Source: Capnocytophaga sp. oral taxon 863 str. F0517 (GTDB lineage Bacteria > Bacteroidota > Bacteroidia > Flavobacteriales > Flavobacteriaceae). From it: a stretch of 60,987 nt of DNA. Positions 34,429 through 43,518 of the stretch are shown here, one piece after another. Below the pieces are notes generated by a model, which was not told the origin of the DNA, searched no databases, and saw only the letters and a program-made list of their open reading frames with translations. The translations under genes and the position numbers were made by a program. Location of the stretch: the NCBI RefSeq assembly GCF_000466425.1, contig NZ_KE992115.1:1-60987 (forward strand). Direction: 5' to 3'. Position 1 is the first letter of the stretch; every line of letters begins with the position of its first letter.

Positions 34429-34549
34429 CAAAATCTTTCGAGCTTCACCAAGGAAAAGATAATTTTATAAGAATAAATGTATCACTAAAACTATGTATGG
34501 GAGCTCCTTGACCTTGACCTATTACATAGCTAATCCTTATCTATCAGCA

Positions 34550-36307
34550 ATGGCTGAAATTACTAAAGAACAACAAGAACAGTTGGACAACTTCAACTGG
34601 ACTAAGTACGAACAAGGTATTGACCAAGTAGACCAAAACAAATTGGACGAATTCGAACGCCTTGTTAAAGAAAACTTCGTGGATACTCAGGCTGACGAGC
34701 TTGTTATCGGTACGGTAACACACCTTACTGACCGTGAAGCCATTATCGACATCAATGCTAAAAGTGAAGGAGTCATCTCCCTCAACGAGTTCCGCTACAA
34801 CCCTAACCTAAAGGTAGGCGACAAGGTGGAAGTATTGGTAGACATCCGTGAGGACAAAACAGGACAGCTGGTGCTCTCCCACAAAAAAGCCCGCACTATC
34901 AAGGCTTGGGACAGAGTCAATGCGGCTTTCGAAAGTGGCGAAATCGTAAATGGTTTCGTAAAGTGCAGAACCAAAGGAGGTATGATCGTAGATGTATTCG
35001 GTATCGAAGCCTTCCTTCCTGGCTCTCAAATCGATGTAAAACCTATCCGCGATTACGATCAATTTGTCAATAAAACCATGGAATTCAAGGTAGTGAAAAT
35101 CAACCATGAGTTCAAAAATGTGGTCGTATCTCACAAAGCCCTTATTGAGGCCGATATCGAAGAGCAAAAACGCGAAATCATCGGACAACTCGAAAAAGGA
35201 CAAGTACTCGAAGGGGTTGTGAAGAATATCACTTCTTACGGAGTATTCGTTGACCTCGGCGGTGTAGACGGACTTATCCACATCACTGACCTTTCTTGGT
35301 CTCGTATCAACCACCCAACTGAAGTATTAGAACTTGATCAAAAGATCAATGTGGTAATCCTTGACTTCGATGACAACAAGTCTCGTATCCAATTAGGATT
35401 GAAACAACTTCAAAAACACCCATGGGAAGCCCTTTCTGAAAACCTTAAAGTGGGTGACAAAGTAAAAGGTAAAGTAGTGGTAATCGCTGACTACGGTGCT
35501 TTCGTAGAAGTAGCCGACGGTGTAGAAGGCCTTATCCACGTTTCCGAAATGTCTTGGAGCACTCACTTGCGTTCTGCTCAGGACTTCGTAAACATAGGAG
35601 ATGAGGTAGAAGCCGTTATCCTTACCCTTGATAGAGACGAAAGAAAAATGTCCTTGGGTATCAAACAACTTACTACTGACCCATGGACTGATATTACCAC
35701 CAAATATCCTGTAGGTTCTAAGCATACAGGTACCGTTCGTAACTTCACCAACTTCGGCGTATTCGTAGAATTAGAAGAAGGTATCGACGGATTGGTATAT
35801 ATCTCCGACCTTTCTTGGACTAAGAAAATCAAACATCCATCTGAGTTCTGCTCTGTAGGTGATAAAATGGACGTGGTTGTCCTTGAATTGGATGTCAATA
35901 CCCGTAAACTCGCCCTTGGACACAAGCAATTGGAAGCCAATCCTTGGGACAAATATGAAAATGAGTTTGCTGTAGGCACCATCCACCAAGGTACTATCTC
36001 CAAAATCACTGATAAGAGAGCAACCGTTCCTTTCAATGAGGACATCCTTGCCTTTGTTCCTTCTCGCCACTTAGAAACTGAGACAGGTAAGAAATTAGGC
36101 AAAGGAGAAACTGCTGATTTCAAGATTATTGAGTTCAGCAAAGAGTTCAAGCGTGTAGTAGCCTCTCACACTGCGATCTTCAAAGAAGAAGAAGAAAAAA
36201 TAGCAAAAGAAGCTACCGCTCAGCCTACTCAACAAGTAGAAAAATCTACTTTAGGAGACTTGGATGTACTCCAAGAACTCAAAGACAAGATGGAGAAAGA
36301 ACAATAG
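34550..36307 (+). CDS. rpsA: 30S ribosomal protein S1
   Basis: A 585-aa S1 protein that docks mRNA on the 30S subunit, important in Bacteroidota where Shine-Dalgarno sites are rare. Six S1-type OB folds are visible, the third to fifth being the most canonical (SYGVFVDLGGVDGLIHITDL, DYGAFVEVADGVEGLIHVSE, NFGVFVELEEGIDGLVYISD); the last is divergent. The ATG at 34550 gives MAEITKEQQEQ, the usual flavobacterial start; 19 codons further upstream are open but look like leader. A strong terminator follows the stop. Confidence 0.96.
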   Translation: MAEITKEQQEQLDNFNWTKYEQGIDQVDQNKLDEFERLVKENFVDTQADELVIGTVTHLTDREAIIDINAKSEGVISLNEFRYNPNLKVGDKVEVLVDIREDKTGQLVLSHKKARTIKAWDRVNAAFESGEIVNGFVKCRTKGGMIVDVFGIEAFLPGSQIDVKPIRDYDQFVNKTMEFKVVKINHEFKNVVVSHKALIEADIEEQKREIIGQLEKGQVLEGVVKNITSYGVFVDLGGVDGLIHITDLSWSRINHPTEVLELDQKINVVILDFDDNKSRIQLGLKQLQKHPWEALSENLKVGDKVKGKVVVIADYGAFVEVADGVEGLIHVSEMSWSTHLRSAQDFVNIGDEVEAVILTLDRDERKMSLGIKQLTTDPWTDITTKYPVGSKHTGTVRNFTNFGVFVELEEGIDGLVYISDLSWTKKIKHPSEFCSVGDKMDVVVLELDVNTRKLALGHKQLEANPWDKYENEFAVGTIHQGTISKITDKRATVPFNEDILAFVPSRHLETETGKKLGKGETADFKIIEFSKEFKRVVASHTAIFKEEEEKIAKEATAQPTQQVEKSTLGDLDVLQELKDKMEKEQ

Positions 36308-36339
36308 TGGTTTAGTTTTTTTCATAATTTTTGTTTTAG

Positions 36340-36373
36340 GGTACTACTTTGTTCTAAAGTAGTACCTTTTTTT
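36340..36373 (+). terminator. rpsA terminator
   Basis: Perfect 11-bp arms (36340-36350, 36356-36366, GGTACTACTTT and complement), loop GTTCT, then seven T. Confidence 0.9.
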
Positions 36374-36394
36374 ACTTTTTAAATTCTTTTTCTC

Positions 36395-38332
36395 ATGAAA
36401 TATATTCGAATCAATGAATATTTGGTATTCTTATACCGTATTGCTCTCGTTTATTTCTTCTATGCTATTGCACGTGGTTCGTTTATCTACTTCAACCAAA
36501 GTGCGATGGGTGATTATCATAGTGCTGACCTTTTCTATTATGGTTTAGCCTTTGATAATTGTGCTATTATGTATATCAATTTGCTTTTTATACTACTGAG
36601 TTTACTCCCTTTGTGGTATAATGTGCAACCTAAATTTCAAAAAACAGTCTTTTGGGCTTATTTTATTCCCAATACGATTGCTTATGCTACCAATTTTATT
36701 GACATGGCATATTATCCATTCAGTAAATCACGACTAACCACGGCTTCTTTTGCCGTTATAGAACACGAACAGAACAAAACAATACTCTTTTTTACTTTCT
36801 TGGGAGAATATTGGTATCTTTTCCTTACTTTTTTTGCGCTAATTGCTCTTTGGGTATTCTTGTACAAGCGTGTAAAAGTACAACAAGTAGCCATTCCAAG
36901 TAAGAAAGCCTACTATATCAGCTCCGTTTTCTTATTCATTGGCTTTGGTACCCTCATTATGATGGCTATCCGAGGAGGAGGATTTACAACTGACACCCGC
37001 CCTATCAATATGCTCGATGCCAGCCGACATGTGAATATCTCTGCCCAAGCCGATGCCATCCTCAATACCCCTTTCTGCCTGATTCGCAGCTTAGGAAAGA
37101 ACAAGGGCTTTAAGGAATACCATTTTGTCACAGAGGATTACATCAATGAAAATCTCAAGCCCATCAAGCAGTATCACCGTCAGGTAAATGGCAAACCCAA
37201 TATCATGCTCTTTATCTTAGAGAGTTTCGGTAAGGAGTATTGGGGTTGCATGAATACCCGAGAGAATATCCCAGGTTTCAAGTCCTATACCCCTTTCTTA
37301 GACTCACTCTCTCAGCACTCTTTTGTCTTGGACAATGCCTATTGTACTGGGCGCCAGTCTATTCATGGGATGTCCTCCATGCTGGCCGGTATTCCCTCTT
37401 TTCAGGTAGCTTATACTTCCTCCCCTTATGTGAAACAGCCTACCCAGTCGTTGGTCTCTATCGCCAAAGAGATGGGCTATGACACTTCCTTTTTCCACTC
37501 AGCCCCCAATGGCTCCATGGGCTTCCTGGGCTTCTCCAATATCTTAGGCTTCGATCACTATTATGGAAAAACGGAGTACAATAATGATGCAGATTATGAC
37601 GGACAATGGGGCATCTGGGACGAACCCTTTTTCCTATATATGTGCCGCAAACTCTCAGAGAAAAAGCAACCTTTCTTAGGCAATATCTTCACTCTATCCT
37701 CCCATCACCCCTTCCGTATTCCTAAGCAATATGAAGGAAAATTCGATGTAGGTACCTTAGATATTCACAAGGTCATCGGCTATACCGATCATGCTCTTAA
37801 GCTATTCTTTGATTGTGCCAAGAAGGAGCCTTGGTTCCAGAATACCATCTTTGCCTTTGTCAACGATCACCCCAATCAAGTATATTACGATCGTTATCAA
37901 GAGCCTATCACGGGGATGGGAGCTGCTATTATGTTCTACAGCCCTAATGCGGAACTGGTACCTACCAAGCTATATAGCGAGATTAGCCAACAGATAGACA
38001 TCTACCCATCTTTAGTTGACCTTATGGGCTATCAGAAGCCCTTCCGCTCTTGGGGACGTAGTGTCTTTGCCGATAAGCCTGGTGAGACCCCTCGCGCCTT
38101 CATCTCCAATTCCGTCATGTACCAAATGATGCAGGGTAACTACATCTATATCATTGATGAAAATGGTCAGGTCAATGGAATCTACCGAAAGGACGATGGC
38201 GCTCTCAAGCAAAACCTGCTCCACCATGAGAATAACCCCGAAATACAAAAAGGTATACAAGACCTCAAGGCCTTCATGCAGGACTATATGGATCGGATTA
38301 TCAATCACAAATTGGATCCTAACAAACATTAA
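36395..38332 (+). CDS. LTA synthase-family sulfatase-like membrane protein
   Basis: A 645-aa protein with five N-terminal transmembrane helices (within about residues 8-200) and a periplasmic sulfatase-fold domain. ILESFGKEYWG carries a metal-binding Glu, CTGRQSIHG supplies the nucleophile position (Ser in place of the Thr of LtaS), and FVNDHPNQ gives a metal-site Asp-His pair. Gram-negative bacteria lack lipoteichoic acid, so it more likely transfers phosphoglycerol or phosphoethanolamine to an envelope glycan or lipid. No clear -7 box precedes it; transcription may leak from rpsA. Confidence 0.88.
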   Translation: MKYIRINEYLVFLYRIALVYFFYAIARGSFIYFNQSAMGDYHSADLFYYGLAFDNCAIMYINLLFILLSLLPLWYNVQPKFQKTVFWAYFIPNTIAYATNFIDMAYYPFSKSRLTTASFAVIEHEQNKTILFFTFLGEYWYLFLTFFALIALWVFLYKRVKVQQVAIPSKKAYYISSVFLFIGFGTLIMMAIRGGGFTTDTRPINMLDASRHVNISAQADAILNTPFCLIRSLGKNKGFKEYHFVTEDYINENLKPIKQYHRQVNGKPNIMLFILESFGKEYWGCMNTRENIPGFKSYTPFLDSLSQHSFVLDNAYCTGRQSIHGMSSMLAGIPSFQVAYTSSPYVKQPTQSLVSIAKEMGYDTSFFHSAPNGSMGFLGFSNILGFDHYYGKTEYNNDADYDGQWGIWDEPFFLYMCRKLSEKKQPFLGNIFTLSSHHPFRIPKQYEGKFDVGTLDIHKVIGYTDHALKLFFDCAKKEPWFQNTIFAFVNDHPNQVYYDRYQEPITGMGAAIMFYSPNAELVPTKLYSEISQQIDIYPSLVDLMGYQKPFRSWGRSVFADKPGETPRAFISNSVMYQMMQGNYIYIIDENGQVNGIYRKDDGALKQNLLHHENNPEIQKGIQDLKAFMQDYMDRIINHKLDPNKH

Positions 38333-38344
38333 TAATCAATGTAT

Positions 38345-38397
38345 TACAAAATAAAGTGTGTTTATTTTGTACTTATGTAATTTATTTTGTAAATTTG
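38345..38397 (+). promoter_or_regulatory. Fur-family gene promoter with palindromic operator candidate
   Basis: TTTG (38366-38369) and TAAATTTG (38390-38397), 20-nt spacing. A perfect inverted repeat TACAAAATAAA-GTGTG-TTTATTTTGTA (38345-38371) overlaps the -33 box, and its right arm is repeated at 38381-38391 over the spacer. This layout fits autorepression; the inverted repeat might also help end the upstream transcript. Confidence 0.65.
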
Positions 38398-38417
38398 TCG
38401 CCTAATAACTATTTTAT

Positions 38418-38879
38418 ATGGGAACCAGCGCCGAGAACCAAGAAATTGTAAAAAAGGTCTTTACCAAATATTTAGAAGAACACGCGCACCGAAAAACTCC
38501 GGAGCGCTATGCCGTTTTGCAAGAAATCTATGACAGTAATGAACACTTCGATATAGAATCGCTCTATATCAAAATGAAAAACAAAAACTATAGAGTAAGC
38601 CGTGCCACCCTCTACAATACCATAGAAATCCTACTGGATTGTGGGCTGGTACGTCGTCACCAATTCGGGCAAAACCAAGCCCACTACGAAAAGTCTTATT
38701 TTGATCGCCAGCACGACCATGTCATCCTAACTGATACTGGTGAGGTGGTGGAGTTCTGTGACCCTCGTATCCAAGCCATCAAGCAGACTATAGAAGAGGT
38801 TTTCGATATCACCATTGACAATCATTCCCTCTATTTCTATGGTAGGCGCAATAAAAAAGAAAATACTAACGAAGCTTAA
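38418..38879 (+). CDS. Fur-family transcriptional regulator
   Basis: A 153-aa Fur-type metalloregulator. [14 protein letters not shown] and [13 protein letters not shown] form the winged helix; HFDIESLY and [17 protein letters not shown] form the metal-sensing hinge and start of the dimer domain. The structural-zinc CxxC is missing: the usual hLIC-x-x-C reads VILTDT, with a single cysteine at C114. It may sense Fe, Zn or peroxide (Fur, Zur or PerR); sequence alone does not decide. Followed 12 nt later by purA, an arrangement I recall as common in flavobacteria. Confidence 0.9.
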   Translation: MGTSAENQEIVKKVFTKYLEEHAHRKTPERYAVLQEIYDSNEHFDIESLYIKMKNKNYRVSRATLYNTIEILLDCGLVRRHQFGQNQAHYEKSYFDRQHDHVILTDTGEVVEFCDPRIQAIKQTIEEVFDITIDNHSLYFYGRRNKKENTNEA

Positions 38880-38891
38880 AACCAATTTGTA

Positions 38892-40163
38892 ATGGCAGTA
38901 GATTTACTACTCGGTCTCCAATGGGGAGACGAAGGGAAAGGAAAAATAGTGGATGTCCTTACCCCAAAATATGATATTATCGCTCGCTTTCAGGGTGGCC
39001 CCAATGCGGGACATACCCTTGAGTTTGAAGGTATTAAGCATGTATTACACACCATCCCTTCGGGTATCTTCCGCCCCAATGTAGTCAATGTCATTGGCAA
39101 CGGGGTAGTGATAGACCCTATCATCCTGAAAAAAGAAATCGATGCGCTCACTCCCTTTGGTGTTGACATCAAGGAGCGCTTGCTCATCTCTCGCAAGGCT
39201 CATATCATCCTTCCTACCCACCGCCTACTCGACCAGGCTTCAGAACTCTCCAAAGGAAAGGCCAAAATAGGCTCTACCCTGAAGGGTATCGGGCCTTGCT
39301 ATATGGACAAAACAGGGCGCAATGGCCTTAGAATTGGTGATATAGAGAACAAGGATTTCCTTACCCTATACCGTACCTTGGCCGACAAGCACCTTTCTAT
39401 GATTGGGTTCTATGGTGTTACCCTTGAGTATGACCTCCCTACCCTTGAAAAGGAATTCTTCGAGGCCATTGACCTGATTAAGTCCCTTACCTTTATCGAT
39501 AGCGAGGACTTCTTCTACCATGCTCAAAAGCAAGGCAAAAAGATCTTGGCCGAAGGAGCTCAAGGCTCCATGCTGGATATCGATTTCGGTACTTATCCTT
39601 TCGTGACCTCATCCAATACCACCGCTGCTGGGGCTTGTACGGGCTTGGGTATTGCTCCTAACCAGATTAAGAATGTAATGGGGATCTTCAAGGCCTACAC
39701 AACCCGTGTGGGTAGTGGCTCCTTCCCTACCGAACTTTTCGATGAAGTAGGCGAAAAAATAGGCCAAATAGGTCGCGAAGTAGGGGCTACCACTGGGCGC
39801 AAACGCCGTTGCGGATGGCTCGATTTAGTAGCGTTGCGCTATGCCATTCACCTTAGCGGTGTTACCCAACTGATGATGATGAAGGCCGATGTGCTAAGTG
39901 GATTCGACACCTTAAAGGTATGTACTGCCTACCGCTACAAAGGCGAAGTAATCCACCACTTCCCTTATGGCACTGAAACCGAGGAAATCACCCCTATCTA
40001 TACCGAACTCAAGGGATGGCATACCGACCTCTCTACCTTGAAAAATTCTCATGAGTTTCCTCAAGAACTCATGGACTATATCCGCTTTATCGAAAAAGAA
40101 GTGGAAGTACCTATCTCCCTCGTATCGGTAGGAGCCGACCGTACTCAGACGATCATTTTTTAA
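38892..40163 (+). CDS. purA: adenylosuccinate synthetase
   Basis: A 423-aa enzyme that joins IMP and aspartate with GTP to give adenylosuccinate, the first step from IMP to AMP. The N-terminal LQWGDEGKGKIVD is the GTP loop with catalytic Asp and general acid; GGPNAGHT, STLKGIGPCYMDK and TTGRKRRCGWLD are all present. Length is normal. Between the Fur-family gene (12 nt) and the DUF4270 gene (15 nt), on one transcript. Confidence 0.97.
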   Translation: MAVDLLLGLQWGDEGKGKIVDVLTPKYDIIARFQGGPNAGHTLEFEGIKHVLHTIPSGIFRPNVVNVIGNGVVIDPIILKKEIDALTPFGVDIKERLLISRKAHIILPTHRLLDQASELSKGKAKIGSTLKGIGPCYMDKTGRNGLRIGDIENKDFLTLYRTLADKHLSMIGFYGVTLEYDLPTLEKEFFEAIDLIKSLTFIDSEDFFYHAQKQGKKILAEGAQGSMLDIDFGTYPFVTSSNTTAAGACTGLGIAPNQIKNVMGIFKAYTTRVGSGSFPTELFDEVGEKIGQIGREVGATTGRKRRCGWLDLVALRYAIHLSGVTQLMMMKADVLSGFDTLKVCTAYRYKGEVIHHFPYGTETEEITPIYTELKGWHTDLSTLKNSHEFPQELMDYIRFIEKEVEVPISLVSVGADRTQTIIF

Positions 40164-40178
40164 TCTAACTAACGAAGA

Positions 40179-41753
40179 ATGAAGTATATACACCTATCTA
40201 TTCTATCCCTTACCACTCTTGCGCTAACCTCTTCCTGCAATACAGACGGAGAGATACGCCCCGTGGAGGGAAATATCTTAGGAAAACCACTTTTTACACC
40301 CAAGAAGGATTCTATTGCTTTGGAGTTCGACAATATAAAGCTCAATGCAATCCAAACCAATATGCAAAGTAGTCCCCTTTTAGGACAACTCACCCAAGGG
40401 GAGTTAGGCACTACCCAGGCGGCTATCACCACCCAAGTCCTACTACCGAGAATCAATCCTACCTTTGGAGAAAAGACCCAAGAGCAGGAGGCTACCTCCT
40501 ACAATGAGAATGAAACCGTAGAAAAGGTCTACCTCTACCTACCCTTCTTCTCTACCGAGAAGAATGTCAGAGATCCCAGAGATGAGAAAAAAACCATCAA
40601 GGTATATACGCTCGACTCTATTTGGGGGAACAAGCAGGCTACCTTCAAGATGAAAGTGGAGCAGCTCAACCACCATCTAAGGGATGTCAATAGCCAATTG
40701 GACGCACAAGTATATTACTCCAATGAGACCTTCCCTACGACCACCACCTTAGCCGAGGTAAGTGTAGGGCCTATCAGTAGCGATGCCATCATACGCCACC
40801 AGTTCGACGATCCTACGACCGAAGCCGATGAGTCCACCAAGGAAAGAGACCGCCTTGCCCCTGGTTTTCGCATAGAACTAGACCCTACCCTATTTCAAAA
40901 TATCCTCTTGAACAAGGAAGGGGACAGCTCCCTTAGCAGTAATAACACCTTCCTACAAGCACTCAATGGCTTGGTCATCTCTGGAAGTAACTTTTCCAAA
41001 GACTTACTTCCCCTTATCAATCTAAGAAATGCGAAAATAGAGGTAGTATATAACTATCAGTTCCAAAAAGAGGGAAGAACCTACACCAAGAAAAAGTCCT
41101 TTGAGCTTGTCTTAGGAAATGGTGTAAGCTTTAACCAATACACTGTTAGCGGGGATAGAGCCACCCCTTCCTCTGATGCCCTCTATCTCAAAGGTGGACA
41201 AGGATATGTAGCGGAGCTAACCATTCCGGAAAGTGATGCTACCTTCCAAAAACTTAAAGCAAAAAAGGCTATTATCAACCAGGCTGATTTGTTCCTCTAT
41301 GTAGACAAAGATAAGGTTAATATTGCCCAACAACCTGCTTATATCTTGGTGTATAACGCTACCAAAGGGACTGCACTACCCGATTATGCAGCCGAACTTA
41401 GCATCTATGCTTCTTCGAAGGATATTGTTTCGATAGGGCGCTTGCAGAAAGACAGCCGTGGGGATTACTTCTATCATCTCTATATGACGGATCACCTTAC
41501 ACAGCTTATCAAAAATGGAGCTGAAAATGTAAAAATAGGCTTGGCTACCTCCTCTCATCTGCTATATGATACGCGAAGTTCTTTCTCTGCAATGAGAAGT
41601 ATCTATTACAAAAATGCAGCCAATGAGGTAAAGAAAACTGTCTTAGGAACAGCTGAGAATATCCTCTATACCGTTATTCATGGAAATAGTCCTCAGGTTC
41701 CTCAAGCAAAGAAACTCAAGCTAATGGTCTATTATACGCCTACTACTGAATAA
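40179..41753 (+). CDS. DUF4270 lipoprotein
   Basis: A 524-aa predicted lipoprotein: signal MKYIHLSILSLTTLALTSSC with C20. The mature part is beta-rich with repeated patterns LVxxGxxQxLYAE-like strands absent but with the DUF4270 hallmarks YVAELTIPE, KKAIINQADLFLYVDKD and a C-terminal KLMVYYTP. Large proteins of this family are common in Bacteroidota and uncharacterised; they may be surface or outer-membrane located. Last gene of the Fur-family/purA operon, followed by a bidirectional terminator. Confidence 0.85.
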   Translation: MKYIHLSILSLTTLALTSSCNTDGEIRPVEGNILGKPLFTPKKDSIALEFDNIKLNAIQTNMQSSPLLGQLTQGELGTTQAAITTQVLLPRINPTFGEKTQEQEATSYNENETVEKVYLYLPFFSTEKNVRDPRDEKKTIKVYTLDSIWGNKQATFKMKVEQLNHHLRDVNSQLDAQVYYSNETFPTTTTLAEVSVGPISSDAIIRHQFDDPTTEADESTKERDRLAPGFRIELDPTLFQNILLNKEGDSSLSSNNTFLQALNGLVISGSNFSKDLLPLINLRNAKIEVVYNYQFQKEGRTYTKKKSFELVLGNGVSFNQYTVSGDRATPSSDALYLKGGQGYVAELTIPESDATFQKLKAKKAIINQADLFLYVDKDKVNIAQQPAYILVYNATKGTALPDYAAELSIYASSKDIVSIGRLQKDSRGDYFYHLYMTDHLTQLIKNGAENVKIGLATSSHLLYDTRSSFSAMRSIYYKNAANEVKKTVLGTAENILYTVIHGNSPQVPQAKKLKLMVYYTPTTE

Positions 41754-41758
41754 ATCAT

Positions 41759-41790
41759 AAAAAAGGTTGCCGCAGGGGCAACCTTTTTTT
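41759..41790. terminator. bidirectional terminator
   Basis: Arms AAAAAAGGTTGCC and GGCAACCTTTTTT around a short GC loop (41759-41771, 41777-41789), with A/T runs on both sides, between the DUF4270 gene and the convergent WG-repeat gene. Confidence 0.9.
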
Positions 41791-41808
41791 AATGGCTTTA
41801 TTAGGCAG

Positions 41809-43494
41809 CTAATCACCTGAAAAATAGCTCGCAAACCTATTGAGTAATTGTTGTTTGTCAAAGGCTACAAAGAAATCCAAGAAAGCATTTCCCTCTTCAT
41901 CATCGCTCAAATACACGACATAGGTAAAGTCCTTACCCGAAGCAATATCATATTGATATCCCCAATCCTCATCCACTTTGTGGACAAACTTCAACCCATA
42001 ATTCCGCTCTATCCAGCTCTTTATAGCTGAGGCTACTTCTTGTTGCTTACCTTCGGCCTTACCAGTGAGATCGAACTCATAGGCAATCATAGCGATACGT
42101 TCATTATAGTTGTATTGTTGTGCCCCTTGTCCAAAATAAGAATAGCTTCGGTAGCTGATTCTATTGTTAAAGTGGAAAAGCGTTCTATTGATAGAAACAT
42201 CCTCGGTGATTTGCTGTGGCTTTGCGAAAATCACGGTGGAGTTGGCCAAATAGTTCTGGTTATCCGCTCCACTTTCATAGTTGGTTTCTGTACCATCCCC
42301 TACAACGGTCAGCTCCTTGCCATACAAGCGGCTCTTGGCAATATCGTTCAGGGTGCTATTTCTGTGAAATCCGTCGAAGGTTTTCCCTTTTGCCTTTTCG
42401 AAGAACTTAGCTATGGCATTATTAGGGTTGAAGGTCTCACTCTCTATCCAGAAAAAAGGCTCCGGCTCTATAATATGCTCTATTTTATCAAACTGCGGTT
42501 GGGCTAAGTATTTTCCTTCCTTATCAATGATTCCCCACTTGCTGCCCTTACGTACAAAGGCCACCCCATCGTAGAAGGAAGAGGCCGCTTCATATTGGGG
42601 ATTGATCACTATTTTTCCTTCTGAATCTATATAAGCATATTGCTTACCCATCTTCACCAAAGCTAAGCCATTGCGAAAGTTGGCCACCGAGTCGAACTGT
42701 GGGTTAATGGCTATCTTTCCCTCTAAGTCGATATAGCCATAGGTCTTACCCAGGCGTACGGCTGCCTTTTCTTCAGCAAACTTCTCCGCTTTATCGAATT
42801 GGGCAGTGATGACCTCCCTTCCTTGGGTATCTATATATCCTGCTTGTTTTCCTCGATAGAAGGTTGCTTTTCCATTCTTGAAATCTCGAATCTCATCATA
42901 CTGGGGATTGACCACGATCTTTCCTGTTTTATCAATAAAGCCCCATTTTTCATTGATTCTGATGGCGGAAAAGCCTTCGGAGAAGGCACGAGCCTTTTCG
43001 AATTGCGGAGGGATTACTACCTTTCCTGCTTTGTCTATATAGCCCCTTCGGATATTCCACTGCTCATCCAATTGACCAAAGACCGCCAAGCCTTCTGAAA
43101 AAGGACATACAAAACGCGCATAATCCATCACAAACTTCACCCGTCCCGTCTTATCAATACAAGTGGGCGACCCTCCCTTGGAAACCACAAAGGTCAAGCC
43201 TTCAGAAAAAGGAAGTCCCTTAAGATATTGAGGCGTAATTTCATAAGTGCCTTTGGCATTGATAAAACCTACCTTCCCTTGCAAATCCCTAACTAAGGCC
43301 AAGCCATCTCTAAAGAAATCTGCTTGAGAGAACTGTGGATTGATCACATTGATTCCTTGCTTATCCACATAGCCCCATTGTTCTGCTCTTTTGACCGGAA
43401 TCAGCTCCATTTTCAGGGGATCCGCCTTATCCGAACAAGCGCTTCCCATCATTAATAAGGCCACCAGCCCGAGGGTACTTAATAGTTTCTTCAT
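41809..43494 (-). CDS. WG-repeat lipoprotein
   Basis: A 561-aa lipoprotein with signal MKKLLSTLGLVALLMMGSAC (C20). Nine WG-type repeats of about 32 residues run from ~40 to ~340, each built on the pattern (W/Y)GYIDxxGKxVIxPQFD; the later ones are the most regular. The C-terminal ~200 residues form a separate region without a family I recognise. WG repeats make beta-structures of unknown ligand. It lies 24 nt after the stop of the PepSY/reductase gene and is probably in the same transcript. Confidence 0.88.
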   Translation of the reverse strand: MKKLLSTLGLVALLMMGSACSDKADPLKMELIPVKRAEQWGYVDKQGINVINPQFSQADFFRDGLALVRDLQGKVGFINAKGTYEITPQYLKGLPFSEGLTFVVSKGGSPTCIDKTGRVKFVMDYARFVCPFSEGLAVFGQLDEQWNIRRGYIDKAGKVVIPPQFEKARAFSEGFSAIRINEKWGFIDKTGKIVVNPQYDEIRDFKNGKATFYRGKQAGYIDTQGREVITAQFDKAEKFAEEKAAVRLGKTYGYIDLEGKIAINPQFDSVANFRNGLALVKMGKQYAYIDSEGKIVINPQYEAASSFYDGVAFVRKGSKWGIIDKEGKYLAQPQFDKIEHIIEPEPFFWIESETFNPNNAIAKFFEKAKGKTFDGFHRNSTLNDIAKSRLYGKELTVVGDGTETNYESGADNQNYLANSTVIFAKPQQITEDVSINRTLFHFNNRISYRSYSYFGQGAQQYNYNERIAMIAYEFDLTGKAEGKQQEVASAIKSWIERNYGLKFVHKVDEDWGYQYDIASGKDFTYVVYLSDDEEGNAFLDFFVAFDKQQLLNRFASYFSGD

Positions 43495-43518
43495 CTTAAA
43501 TAGGTTTGAGTTTTTACA

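Noticed and set aside
34493-34549. Nineteen extra codons before rpsA
   Set aside because: Flavobacterial S1 starts at MAE as I recall, and the extension lacks similarity; it looks like mRNA leader.
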